A stretch of 64,000 nucleotides of DNA, taken from contig OY978527.1 in assembly GCA_963854835.1 (NCBI GenBank), forward strand, positions 37,694,040 to 37,758,039, given 5' to 3'. The position numbers and the translations under genes are program-made. This document shows positions 1 to 11,956 of the stretch, one piece after another (the stretch's first letter is position 1; each line of letters starts with the position of its first letter). The stretch is from Megamerina dolium (Eukaryota > Arthropoda > Insecta > Diptera > Megamerinidae). The notes under the pieces were generated by a model that was not told where the DNA came from, made no database searches, and was given only the letters and a program-made list of their open reading frames with translations.

Positions 1-2
1 TC

Positions 3-224
3 CAGCGCAGGGATAACGGCAACCTAACAAGGACTGCGATTGACTGGAACCCCCAAGGAAGTCGTAAACGAGAAAAACCAGCGGACACCTGGAGATTACT
101 ATTAGAGTTGGAAACCCGTGCCATGCGCCTTAGCTGGAATGAAGTGAAGAGACTGACACAAAATAGACCCGAATGGAAGAAATTCGTTGCGGCCCTATGT
201 TCCAGCCCATGGAACCCTGGATAG
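3..224 (+). pseudogene. 3' end of an RTE-type non-LTR retrotransposon ORF2 (partial)
   Basis: The window opens inside an open frame of 73 codons that ends at TAG 222-224. The translation has the C-terminal signature of RTE-type reverse transcriptase polyproteins: a short basic linker, the block WNPQGSRKRE, then a TWR motif, a NEVKRLTQNRPEWKKF stretch and the end ALCSSPWNPG. In this family the tail follows the reverse transcriptase and thumb and has no enzymatic motif of its own. The rest of the element lies outside the window, so it could be intact or truncated upstream. The 3' UTR after the stop begins with a short GATG-rich stretch; the end of the element is not clear. The protein differs from the LINE family at 1.8-3.1 kb but shares its W-x6-R-x2-W layout. 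Confidence 0.7.
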
Positions 225-481
225 ATGGATGAATCGATTTTCATGAAATTGTGTACAAGGGGGTTTTCGGGTTCGCTGATGACGAATCTGACGAGTCATC
301 TGATTCAAAATGGCGGAGCCAATATGGCATACGATATAAAAAAAAAATTGATAAGAAAAATCGGAAGGGAATAAGAATAAAACAGTAATTATTTAATGTT
401 GCTGCAATACTGAGAGACTGCTATGATCCACTTTTAAAAATAGGCGTAAGATAGGCATATAATAAAAATTAATATCGATTT

Positions 482-745
482 AGTAGGTCTTGGGTTTAAT
501 CCCCGGCTGGAGCAGAACTGCAATTGGCAATTCTTCTGGCAGTAACAATATGCCATGGAAAAGCTTCTAAAAGAGCTCTGTAACACAGCTCAGAATAAGA
601 GATGTCAGGAGGACTGTGCCATTCGAAATCGACAAATTTAAGTGGGTCGCTTCTAACGCTGTCCAAAATTTAACAGGACAGTACAGTACAGGAAGAAAAG
701 CCCGGCCAAAGGGCCCAAGTGCCACATATCAATTAATAAAAAAAA
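482..745 (+). mobile_element. tRNA-derived SINE copy S1, head-truncated, tail A
   Basis: This copy keeps the box B part of the tRNA-like head (GGGTTTAATCC) but has lost box A. It also lacks the spacer between head and body seen in other copies. The body contains the family blocks around CCATGGAAAAGCTTCTAAAA and the GTCCAAAATTTAACA block. It ends in tail A (AAGTGCCACATA) followed by an A/T-rich run. Its relatives in the window are at 11.0, 12.0, 13.6, 24.5, 28.5, 31.3, 35.0, 40.8, 53.2 and 56.7 kb. Confidence 0.75.
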
Positions 746-1815
746 TTTTTTTATTTTTTATTTTTTATATATCTACCAGTTGAGAGGCATAAACTCTAAA
801 ATTATATCCTAGAACTGCGTAAAAAATGGATACAATAAGTTTTCAAGTATTTGCCTCTGAATGTGTAGGATATATATCGCTGGGTCCACCGAATGCATGT
901 ATGAATTATTCATACAATATACATATTACAGCTCATCACGTAGGGTGATTATCCTTGAGCGCCATCCATCATGCAAAACATGCAAAAAATGTCAAAACAT
1001 TTATTAACACTCATACATTCAAGTTCATATACTTAAAATTATTGTTTTTCTGTGAGGCAGTGGTCAATGAATAACAAATAGAAAAGTAGGCGTCAACAAG
1101 TGAGTAAGTATATTTAGAAATTCAAGTACACCACTTCATCACCTCTTTATTCTTCTCATTACTCTATGATACATATTTTTCTAATGCTTTCATTTTCATT
1201 TGAAGTTTATTTTCACACACAAACACACACACACACGCTTATAGTGTAAGCAATACGAATTATAGATTCGGTTCTGTGTATGTGTGTTTATTATGAATGT
1301 GTTTCTATATAAATGGACATGCAAAGTAAATATTTTTTCGACATTTATCATTTTTAAAAGTGGACAATTTATGAACAAATAAGCAAACAAGCACTGTGTT
1401 ACATAAATATCAACAACAAAAGTGGTCATAACTTATAAGTATGAATATTTTCACATTATTATTGTGGCTGATGTTGTTAGTTTGACTATGGTGATGCAAA
1501 AAAAAAAATTGGAAAATAAATCATAGATATAGAAATTATAAATTTTAAGCATCCATATAGTTCGCTGGAAAGCATTTGTAGAATATAAAGGACTCAGAGA
1601 CAAGTACTGGATATCAGAGTGTGGTAGGATTCCAAAAAGTGCTAACGTAAACCTATATTATGGCTGAAATTTTAACAAATTCTAAAAGTTCTCCAAATCC
1701 AATACACCCGTTCTTCGTAGAATTGCACCTTAAACCTTCAACAATTGTGACGTCATAATTAAAAGGCCTTATGAACGTTTCAATGTCATAAAATCTCATA
1801 TTGATTGTATTTTCG
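746..1815. other. AT-rich stretch without recognised gene
   Basis: No coding, RNA or transposon signature was recognised. A CA-repeat lies at about 1217-1236. The short open frames here are biased toward Y, F, I and V codons typical of AT-rich noncoding DNA. Confidence 0.6.
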
Positions 1816-1841
1816 ATGCGATGCTCTCCTGAGCATCGCAT
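1816..1841. repeat. Perfect 11-bp inverted repeat at the LINE 5' junction
   Basis: The sequence ATGCGATGCTC (1816-1826), a 4-nt loop TCCT, and its exact reverse complement (1831-1841) form a hairpin. The right arm is already LINE coding sequence (codons for LSIAYK), so the left arm is an inverted copy of the first LINE bases at the truncation point. Confidence 0.85.
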
Positions 1842-3088
1842 ACAAGGTTCTATCGAGCGTACTGTGTGAAAGGTTGAAGCCTATGCTCAGCAACCTGATT
1901 GGACCTTATCAGTGTGGCTTCAGACCTGGTAAATCCACCATCGACCAGATTTTCACACTGCGCCAAATCCTGGAGAAGACCCAAGAAAAACAGATCGACA
2001 CACACCACCTATTTGTTGATTATAAAGCCGCTTTCGACAGTCCGGTAAGGGATTACCTCTACGCAACAATGTCTGAGTTCGGTATTCCTGCAAAGCTCAT
2101 TCGACTTTGTAGAATGACACTGCATAACTCCCGTTGTGCAGTGAAAATTGGGAAGGACCTCTCCGCACCGTTTAATACCGAACGGGGTTTCAGACAAGGT
2201 GATTCGTTATCGTGCGACTTCTTCAATCTTATTATGGAGAAAATAATACGAGCTGCTGATCTACGACATAATGGCACTATCTTCAACAAAAGTGTCATGC
2301 TGTTAGCGTATGCTGATGATATTGACATAATCGGCATGAACACGCGAGCAGTCAGTGCAGCATTCTCAGAGTTGGAAAGAGAGTCGCGTCGGATGGGTCT
2401 AACGGTGAACGAGGGCAAGACGAAGTATCTAGTGTCAACAAACAAAGAGTCCCGGCGTCTTGGACAGCACGTCACTGTTGACAACTACGTTTTTGAAGTA
2501 GTAAGGGACTTTGTCTATCTTGGAACCAGCATTAACAGCAGTAATGACGTCAGCTTGGAGATCATGCGTAGGATAACTCTTGCTAACAGGTGTTACTTTG
2601 GGCTGAGTAAGCAATTGAGAAGTCGAGCCCTCTCTCGAAGAACGAAAACTACACTCTACAAGTCTCTCATCATGCCTGTCCTAACATATGGCGCTGAAGG
2701 GTGGACAATTTCCACCTCGGATGAGCGAATTCTTGGGGTTTTCGAGAGAAAAGTCCTACGCAAGATCTTTGGACCTATTTGCGTTGGTGGCGAGTACCGA
2801 ATAAGGTACAACCATGAGCTGTACGAGCTGTATGCCGATATTGACATAGTAAAGCGCATCAAAATCCAGCGGCTGCGCTGGCTAGGTCATGTCGAGCGAA
2901 TGGAAGAACACGCTCCAGCTAAGAAGGTGTTATATTCGGAACCCGCTGGAGGACGGCGCAGAAGAGGAAGACCAAACCTCCGGTGGAAAGACCAAGTACT
3001 GGAGAACCTGACGGCGCTTGGAATTTCTAGCTGGCGCCAGCTAGCGAAGAACAGAGATGGCTGGCGAAGCATGTTATTTTCGGCCTAA
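1827..3088 (+). pseudogene. LINE reverse transcriptase, N-terminally truncated, open frame
   Basis: About 420 codons are open without a stop. Visible motifs in order: GFRPGKST (RT block 2), FVDYKAAFDS (RT block A with its catalytic D), RGFRQGDSLS (block B), LAYADDIDIIG at about 2300-2332 with the YADD catalytic pair, GLTVNEGKTKYL (block D), FVYLGTSINS (block E), then the thumb and the C-terminal RLRWLGHVERMEE, RRRRGRPNLRW and SWRQLAKNRDGWR blocks. All the catalytic aspartates I can place are present. The endonuclease domain and first RT block are missing, and there is no genuine ATG start because the frame is entered from flanking DNA. It can therefore encode only a fragment. A copy at 56.8-58.0 kb has lost the YADD region. 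Confidence 0.8.
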
Positions 3089-3130
3089 ATCGATATTCGG
3101 TTGTTATGGCCACATAAGAAGAAGAAGATT
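1827..3130 (+). mobile_element. 5'-truncated RTE-like LINE copy L2a
   Basis: This is a non-LTR retrotransposon copy that starts inside the reverse transcriptase domain and runs to the element's 3' end. After the stop at 3086-3088 there is a short 3' UTR (TCGATATTCGGTTGTTATGG) and a CCACATAAGAAGAAGAAG tail. The same 3' end follows the copies at 30.9-31.1 and 56.8-58.1 kb, which fixes the family terminus. Short 3' UTRs with microsatellite-like tails fit RTE-type elements, but the clade is an inference from motif layout. The 5' junction carries an 11-bp inverted repeat. Confidence 0.8.
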
Positions 3131-4813
3131 GTATTTTCGGGTGAAATGTCTTTTAAAAAATGTATTTTTATCCGATTTTTTAAATTCTATATTTCGGAAA
3201 TGCACTCTTCGGACAATATGTAGCTCAAAAAAAGGAAAAAAGTCGTCTAAGGATTTTATTAGCAAATAAATACTCCTTCGTACTTGAAAGGCTATCAAAT
3301 AATTAATTAATAATTAAACATTCATTCAAATATTTTTCGAAAACGTTTTCATAAATTGTATACACATTTGAAAAAAGATCTTGAACACTAAATTAAATCA
3401 ACTTAAATACTTTGGAAGAAAAATCTATCATTTCTCTTTGCAAATCTAAGCAAAAACAAAAAAAAAATTAAACAAAAAAAAATGTAATTTACTATTAAGA
3501 ACAAATCATTGAAAATATAGAAGAGAGAAAAAAAAAACAACAAAAATTGATATTCGTATACGAAAATTATAAGATAATAAAATAGCAAATACAAGATAAT
3601 TTAATAAATCACGCATAAAAGGTGCAATACCAAAATGTAGTGCAATTGACCTATCATACTAGTACATGGTGTAGTCTGCTTAAAGCCTTAGAACTAGCAA
3701 TAGATTAATTTTCGTACTGTTTACTACTGCAGGAACATGGAATGGAATAATCAAACATCCAAATCGTAATGTGAATGCAACTAATTTTTATATACTATAT
3801 ATTTGTTTATAGATGAACTCAAGCATTTAACTCGCTAACGCTATGCATGTTCTCATATTTGGTTTAGGGATAGATCTTTTCATACATGCTCGTATACTTG
3901 TATATTTACACATGTATGACACACACGGCTGCAAATGCTTTAGTCATCAAAGCAAATAGCGAAACCAACAACAACAACCACAACAACAACAATCAAATTT
4001 AAAATCTCACTAATATTTGTGTATATTGCTGTCGCTACATTTTTTTTTTGTTGTATTTCTTTTTTTTTTTGTTAAATCAAAATTTTAACGATTCCAAGAA
4101 TTCATTTAGATATATTTTTATTTTTATTTAATTTTTTGTTGTTTTTTTTTTTGTTTCAAGTATTCAAGTTTAAACTAAAACAACAAGAATCACATATAAA
4201 AATTATAAATACATACAACTGAGAGTTAGATGCTCCCACAAAAAAAAAAAGCATGAAACAAAAAAAAAAGTACCCACAACTACATTAATAATGATCTTAC
4301 ATACGAATAGAAGAATACATAGAAGATGAAAACGATTACGATCGACAACGACGACAACGACAAAATGAACAAATAAATAGGCGACAATGCCGAAGATGAA
4401 GAATCAAGTAAATTATAGTACAATATTAAGAACAAAAAGAAAGAAAAAAAATTCATCAAATAAATTTTAAAATAACGCACATACACACACACATATATAG
4501 TATATACATACACTCAACCAAATAAATATTCTATATTTCTATATACATACGAGTATACAATATCTATGTTATAAATAAAAGCGCGCCACGCTGTGCCGCA
4601 TGGTTGCCATGTACGTATAGGTTGCCATATTAAAAATTTGGCCATATAATCAAACATGCATACACTGAGCAACATAATTATATATGAGAGCTAAATATTT
4701 TATATATTAAGAAAAAAAAAATATATATATATATATAATAAAAAATAATAAATAATACTAAACAGAGTTGATTTAATAGTCGTTTTATATATATACACAT
4801 ATATTTCAAAATT
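3131..4813. other. AT-rich stretch without recognised gene
   Basis: Poly-A and poly-T runs, a CAACAA-type cluster near 3967-3995 and CA/TA dinucleotide runs near 4480-4515 and 4715-4740. No gene was recognised. Confidence 0.6.
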
Positions 4814-5993
4814 CAGGTCAGTCCATAAGTTCGTGCGTTTTTCTTAGATGGTTTTAAAATAAATAAAAAATAAGTTTTCAGTATTTATTAATCAATAATA
4901 TATTTTCCTGCATTATTTACAATGTCTTCCCAATGTTTAGACAAATTTTTAATTCTCTGCTCAAAAAATTGTTTGTCCTTGGTGCCAAAATGCGCGTCGA
5001 TATCCCATTTTATAGCTTGTTTTGAGGTGGTGTTCTTATTACTTAAATAGGACAGTCCGCTGAAAAGGTGATAATCGCAAGGTACAATATCCTTAGATGG
5101 ATGCAACATTAGCTCCCATCCGAGCTCGTTAAGCTTGCCTAAGGTCTGTCTTACGGTATGCGGTCTTACGTTTTCGGGGTGAAACTAAAATTTGCATCTA
5201 TTGACTAAAGGCGGACGCTTTTTTTCAAGTGCTTTATTCAGTTTGGATATTTGATGGCATTAATAATCAGCTGTTATCGTCTGGTATGGTTTCAGCAGAT
5301 CAAAATAAATTATACCGGCCATATCCCACCAACAGGTGGTCATCTCTGGGTGTTGGTTCTAATGTTTCTTTTTTATCTAACCACTGGAGTTTGCGAACAG
5401 GATTATTGTAAAGGACCCATTTTTCGTCCCCAGTAACAATACGGTTCAAGAAACTCTCATTTTCAAGCAGAGAACACACATTCACTCTCTGCTGAAGGTT
5501 TGCAACGGAAAGTTTTTGCGGAACCCATTTTCCCCGTTTTGGTACCAGGTGCTTGTAATCTGTTCCATATGCTGAATTTAACCTTCCAGCCATCATATCG
5601 ACTCTCAAACTTGGGTCAGCTTCCACAAGTTCCAGCAATGCGTCGGAGTTAAAGACATCAGGTGGACCAGAGGGGCATCCTCAATGTCACAATCACCACT
5701 TCGGAATTTGTAATACCACTTTTTCGGAGTCCTTACACTTAGTGTATTCTCCCCATGAGTTGCGTTAATTTCTGCAGCAGCAGCTGTAGCACTTTTTCCA
5801 CTTTTATAAAAAAAAATACAAAATATGTCTCTTATACTCGTCCGAAGCATCCATCAATCAATTGTTGAATGCACAATACACATCAGAGAAAATAAAAATA
5901 GTCTTTTTATCTTCCACGAATCATTTTTTGTACGCAAAAAGCGCCTACTGTGAACCTATTGAAAAATAACGTATGAACTTATGGACCGGCCTG
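4814..5993 (-). mobile_element. Decayed mariner with both terminal inverted repeats (M1)
   Basis: The ends are inverted copies of each other: 4814 starts CAGGTCAGTCCATAAGTTCG, and the reverse complement of the right end starts CAGGCCGGTCCATAAGTTCA. The 1180-bp length is normal for mariner. On the minus strand, broken transposase pieces appear in the right order: an N-terminal helix-turn-helix region (5850-5605), RGKWVPQ and VTGDEKWVLY (the first catalytic D, about 5430), a degraded DNARPH region (near 5180), and a degraded third motif ending CDYHLF before the C terminus at about 4888. Stops and frameshifts separate these blocks, so it cannot make transposase. The sequence type suggests the mellifera-like group, which is an inference. 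Related fragments lie at 44.4 and 45.1 kb. Confidence 0.8.
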
Positions 5994-6884
5994 TTAGAAC
6001 AAAATCTGATTATTTAATTGATAATTGTATTAAAAATATTGATATAAATTAGATGCAGCGTCTCTTTCATTTTCTTCTTAATGATAATATTTTTTGACAT
6101 TTAAATAAATCGATATCGATAAGTAACATCCCTGTACCGCAGAAAAAATGAAAGTAATTGGCAGCACTGTACTTAGCGAGTGTACTAAGATATATATTCG
6201 CTAAAGTCGCACCTTTGTTGTTGTTTGAACATATTTTGATCGATCGGTGTACGAGCTAAGTACGAGTGTCGAATAAAACACATCTGTCACGTTTTTATTT
6301 AAACATAAAACATGTTATAATTAAGAAGAAAAGGAAATTATCATTTTATCAATTAAATATTCAGAATTTGTTCTAAGTATTTGAAAATAAAAAATAAACA
6401 TCTAAACAACTCTATTTAGGAAACTTAACGTCTATGGCATTTTATTGGAACAAAAATAGCGAGTTGTCAAATTAAACACAGCTAGTATTAAATGTTATGC
6501 TTAATTAATTTTAAAATGATTTTATTTGTTTTTCTTGTCTATTTCTATTTCATCGTAAATTTTATATATTATACATATATGTATATCATATTTTTAAAAT
6601 TGTTTATTATGCTTGACATTTTTGACTATAGTAGGCGTTGTCAAATGACTTAAATAGCAAATGAAATGACATTAACTTTTTAGTTTATTGAAATAAAAGA
6701 GTTTTTTATTAATATTATTTTTTCTCTTTCATTTTTGCATATATCATAGCGTATATTTTGCATTTAGTGTATATTATTAGTAGTACAACTTAATTCGATT
6801 CGTTTTTTTTTTCTTTTTTTTGCTGTTTTCAGCGTATATTTATATGTAAATTTTTCCCATCTTTCTGCTAATTTTCGGATACCG
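5994..6884. other. AT-rich stretch without recognised gene
   Basis: No coding or transposon signature was recognised between the two mariner copies. Confidence 0.5.
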
Positions 6885-7668
6885 ATGCGTCTTTTGAAGT
6901 GATCCACGAATCTATCCAATTTTTGACTTCTTCGAAAGAATGGATGCGCTGCTCAGCTAAGCCATTTGCCATCGATCTGAAGAAGTAGTAGTCGGAAGGA
7001 ACAATGTCTGAACTGATACGACAAGTGAGATAGAACTTACCATATCAACGTTTCCAAATATGTTTTGACCGGTTGAGCAGCATGTGGTCGAGCATTGTCA
7101 TGCTGTAAAATGGTGTTTGTCTTGTCTCTGCTTGCTGAAAGATCACCTTTCAATGTCTTAATTCATAATGCACCCAAAGTCCTTGCTTTTGAAACATTCC
7201 CAAAGGTTTCTGGCATTTTGAAGTGGTTTGTTGAATGACTCCCAACGATTCTGGAAGCTCTTCTTGCATTTGACACGAGCCTTCACGCAGTAAATCTTCA
7301 ATTCTTAATCTTAGAACTTCTTTGGCTGACCAGGTCGAAGTTTGTCATCAACACTAAAATCACAACCTTTGAAGCATCGAAACCACTCTCTGCATTATTT
7401 GTGTGTTGGAGTAGATTAACCAGAAACTTCCACGAGCAATCGAATAGTCTGAGCTGAACTTTTCTTCCAATTAGAAAAGAAAATCAAAACTTCCCGCAAA
7501 TGCTCTTTATTTAACACAAATTTCGAGATTTTCGATGCAATGAAAAATAATTATGTTGATTGAAACCCAATATAATGCGAACCAAATGTAGTTGACAAAT
7601 CAGCTGTTTATATCAACCACATATGACAGCCAGAGCCATCTTTGGAAAACGGACCTAATTAATACATC
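6885..7668 (-). mobile_element. Decayed, internally deleted mariner (M2)
   Basis: Read on the minus strand, this copy has a mariner N terminus (SKFVLNKEHLREVL, near 7525-7480), then jumps to QHDNARPHAAQPVK (second catalytic D, near 7110-7060) and PSDYYFF (third D) followed by a C-terminal EVKNWIDSW block near 6910. The central section with the GDEKW motif is missing, and several stops and a frameshift are present. The motifs resemble the cecropia/mauritiana side of mariner. The element ends are not clear; the limits given are those of the recognisable sequence. Confidence 0.7.
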
Positions 7669-7705
7669 CAATAGTATAGGTCTATAGGTATATGTACATA
7701 GGTCT

Positions 7706-8628
7706 GCAATATGTATAGTAAAAAGTAATCCATTATTTGTGCATTAAATTTAAGGTTTTATTTAGCATTGTTAGAATGATCCGATTTAGGTCCTGTTCGA
7801 TAACTTATTGCCATTTTGAAGGTAATTTCATAATGCCAGTCGATTTTCACAAGCTTCTCTTGAGGATAATTTTTCAAAATCATTCGCCATAGGCATGAAC
7901 AGGTAATAATCACTTGGTGCCAGCTCCGGACTATAAGGTGGTTGCATAAGAACCTCCCAACCAAGCTCCCGGAGCTTCTGGCGTGTTACTATCGTTCACG
8001 GCGTTGTCGTGATGGAACACAATTCCTCTCCTATTGCCCAAAACTGGCTTCTGAGCGATTGCTTCCTTCAGACGGTTCAATTGTTGGCTGTATAGGTCCG
8101 ATTTATGAGTTTGGTCGTAGGGTAGCAGCTCATAGCAGAGGATTCCCTGCCAATCCTACCAAACACATAGCAAAATCTTCCTGACCGTCAATCTTGGCTT
8201 GGCAACCGTTTGCGCCGGCTCACCGAGATTCGACCACGATCGTTTTTGCTTGACATTATCGTAAGTGACCCACTTTTCATCACCAGTAATCATCCGCTTC
8301 AGAAATTGATAGATTTTTTTGCGATTAGGCAGCGATTTGCAGATGGAAATTCGGTCCATGAGGTTTTTTTGCGTTAACTCGTGTGGCACCCATATATCGA
8401 GCTTCTTTTTGTATCCAGCCATATTTAAATTGTCCCAAACGGTTCTTTGTGGAAAATATGGTGTATTTTCTCTTTAATTATGTCCATCTTTGACGCCTGC
8501 TCAAACAATACTTAGTCAAGCAATCACAAATCTGCTTGAAAAGTTTATTTAGTACGAAATCCTATCGCGGGACAGATTACTAAAGCCATCTATTGGAAAA
8601 ACAATGGATTTCTTTTTACTACACCTGA
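7706..8628 (-). mobile_element. Decayed mariner with terminal inverted repeats (M3)
   Basis: The ends match as inverted repeats around TAGTAAAAAGTAATCCATT (left) and GTAGTAAAAAGAAATCCATT (right, reverse complement). The best open section on the minus strand (8422-8156) contains WVPHELTQ, then MITGDEKWVTYDN with the first catalytic D, and KILLCVW. After a deletion and frameshifts the C-terminal KLPSKWQ-like block lies near 7800. It is about 920 bp against roughly 1.3 kb for an intact mariner. The element cannot be autonomous. Confidence 0.75.
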
Positions 8629-8629
8629 T

Positions 8630-10584
8630 AGTAAAATAAATTCCGATGATTCTCTAAATACTGCATTTCTTTAAATATAACATTGCAACTGCTCCATATT
8701 GAAGATGAGGTCCAAACATTTGAAGCGTTTTTCTGACTAAAAAAAAAAATCAAAGATTCAAATCTCCATATGGAGATATTGCATTCGGTTTGGCAAATTA
8801 AAATTAGTTCCAGAGTGATTCTACACACTTTTTGTAGATCAATCCCCAATTAGTAAAGACAAATGTATAGCTGACCTCGCTCTAGTGATTCTAAGCGTCA
8901 CAAAATAAATCACACAATTTTTTTTGTTATTGTTTTTGTTTAATTATAAAATAAATGTAAGCAATTCTATAGAGATTATTATAACAAACAATTCTTCTTT
9001 ACTAAACACTTACAACGCCCACCATTGCGACTGTAATATTCATATACAATAAGTAAATGTACTCACACATCGTGAAGGTAGGAAGCAACCTCTACATCCA
9101 TATTCATATGTCTAGTAGGGGTGCAACCTTTAAATATTTATAATCATATTAACCAACAAAAAAAAATTAAGGAATATAATATGAAATGAACACCAAAGCA
9201 CAGTCCTCATATGTATGCAATTGTATACAATTAAACTCTTAGAAAAATATCCAGCTATGCAAGATTTTATTATAATTGCAATTGCCACTTTTTGTCAGTT
9301 TTTTTTTTTTTTTAATCATTACTATTATCATAGTAATGCAAACAGAAGCCTTCCAAACCATTAAAATGTTGCTTTTTTTTCATATAATGTAGTAATAAAA
9401 ATTAAAATTCAAAATTTCTAATTAAAAATAATCCAAAAATAAAATAAAATAAAAAAAATTTGCCATAAACAAAATGAAGGCAAATTAAGCAAAGCTGACG
9501 TAGCATAGAATTGAAAATAGAATTTATTTTATGTTTTTTTTTTTTTTTTGCTTTTTTTGCTTTTTGCAAATTAAAATTCTCTTTCGAAAGAAAATACATA
9601 CGATGCAATGCACGCTTCTTACTCGTTTTTATATTTGGCTAAAAGCCAGCACAAAATAAATGATACGTACACGCTACACGAGAGCATTTATGTTTGAAAA
9701 CATATGTATAAGAAAATTTTAAAACAAGAAATACAAACCAAAAAAAAAAATATACGAATTTTAAAAGTCGATATTACTATATAATAGCAGCAACATCAGA
9801 CAGATTAAACAGTTTATTGAACGAATCCGAAACAGTTGTGGTTTAATTTACGCAATATTTATAGATGATATTCTAATTTGATTTGTTTCTATTTTATAGT
9901 TTTTCTTTTTTTTTTGCAAATTTTAATTTAGAATATTAATTTTCTTCTTCTATATTCTATATTCTGTTCAAATTGAGTTGAATGAAATTATTGGCAATAT
10001 GTAGGTAGATCTACATATACGTATGTGCCAAAAATAAAATTAAAAAAAAAAACGAAATTTTTTTTTAATAATGAAGCCATAAGAAATATATGTAATTGAT
10101 AATTAGCATATACAGCAAAAAATTATGAAAACAATATTTATTGCTTTTTCGTGATTTTAAATCAAAGTTATACATAACAATGAGTTGGTATCAACAAAAA
10201 AAAAGAAGAGTTGAAAATATACCATGAATAAATTTCGACAGACAATTAGTAGATTTTTGTGTTGTACCACATTAATATGTCATTTTGAACATAATTATGA
10301 AGTTTCGTTTCCAGAAATTATATATTGTTCAAAAGCCCCAATGAATATTACAATTTCTGTTCATTTATCACAGACCACCGATGTCATAGGTTTGCTTTTA
10401 ACCAGTTTTATTATCAAAATTGTAATTAAATTCTGTCGCGTTTATAATTACATCTTGCAAATTATCTCATGAGATTAATTTTATATAATTTGAATTAAAA
10501 CATTGATTTATTGTGGTTAAGATCATTAAAGTTAAAATCGACTTATTTAACATAAAAATATGTAAAAAAATTCAATTCTAACTT
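8630..10584. other. AT-rich stretch without recognised gene
   Basis: Homopolymer runs (for example T-runs at 9300-9314 and 9533-9549) and short uninformative open frames. No gene or transposon was recognised. Confidence 0.55.
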
Positions 10585-11002
10585 TAAGTTGGTTTTAACT
10601 TTGACTAGAACTAAGGGCAATGATGTTCCATTTTTTTAAATAGTTTATTTAGATTTGACGAGAGGCAATTGACGTAAATTTATATCGATAACAACACCGG
10701 GTTAAAAGTAGTCCCGAAGCGAATAAAAATTAACATTCCCTGAATTTCAATCGACAAACTCTTAGTTATTTGCAGTTATTTTTCTGTTTCACTGTGAGTG
10801 TTTTTTGGACAAATTTTTTTACATATTCAATGTTAATTATTTATTGTATACAAAAAGCAAAGACTTATTTGAAATGTCCGCCTTTGCCCTTCACGCACTC
10901 CCTTTAAGATGATTTTCAATTTGACTACAACTGCAGCAAATGGTGTTGAATTTTTTAAATGATTCATTTAGATCTAATTAGGGGTAATAACCACAATATA
11001 TA

Positions 11003-11007
11003 TTGAT

Positions 11008-11048
<41 letters not shown>

Positions 11049-11303
11049 GGCACTTAAAGCCCCAAAGGGCTCATTGGCCGAGCTTTTCTTCCATTACTGT
11101 TGTGCGTCTTAAATTTGGACAGTATTAGAAGGGACCTACTTATTTTAGCCGGTTCCGAACGGCAGAACACTTGTGACATCACTTTTTCTGAGCTTTGTCA
11201 CAGAGTTCTTTAAGAAGCTTTTTCATGGCAAGTCGTTACTGTCGGAAGAATTGCCAATTGCTTGCCGACAGGTGGGTACCATTCGAAAGAAAAATCTTGA
11301 TAG
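11003..11303 (-). mobile_element. SINE copy S2 with 7-bp target-site duplication and long poly(A), tail A
   Basis: The SINE occupies 11010-11296 and is flanked by identical TTGATAG repeats at 11003-11009 and 11297-11303, a clean target-site duplication within the M4 relic. In its own orientation it is 5'-truncated just after the tRNA-like head and ends in tail A followed by a poly(A) tract of about 35 bases, which reads as the T-run 11010-11043 on the plus strand. Confidence 0.85.
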
Positions 11304-11956
11304 TTACACCGAGTTAAAAGTTGTCCCTAAACGATTAAATATTAAAATTCACCGAATTTCAACCGACAAAAGTCTGAGTTTCAGAAATAGTGGTCTGATC
11401 CAAATACTTACTATGGACATAAAATTGAATCAAGTATTTTTATATATTTATTGTTATATTATATACAAAAACCCAATACTACAATAATTCGAAAACTCCG
11501 CCTTTGGCCTTCACGCACGCCTTAAATTGAACTGGCCAGTCATCAATAGCCACACTCACCTCGTCCATTGCAAAATTGGCCACAGCACGAATCAAAGCTG
11601 TCTTAAGAGCATGACTGTTAGGGTGTCTTTTGTGGCAAATCATGCCCTCTAAAATTGTCCACAATTTGTAATCCAGCGATGTCAATTCTTTAGAGGAAAT
11701 GAATGCTGGTAAATTGTTTTGAAGCCATATATTCGTCGTCGGCGTCTTAGCTTAAAGAGCAGGCGCAGAATCTTGCTGGAAAGTCTATGACTGGTTTTTG
11801 GAACATAGAATGGTTAATTGGTTTTACAACAGCTTCCAAAACGGTTTCTCCGCAAAATTTGTCTGATGTTTTAACCCCTTGTTAGCAGAAATGCAAGACG
11901 GTGACACCATCGTAAGAGGCACCCCACCAAATCATGAATGAAGCTAGGTGATGGCG

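Noticed and set aside
10224..10472. 82-residue plus-strand open frame as a small secreted protein
   Set aside because: No start context, domain or repeat relation was seen; its length is not unusual for this base composition.
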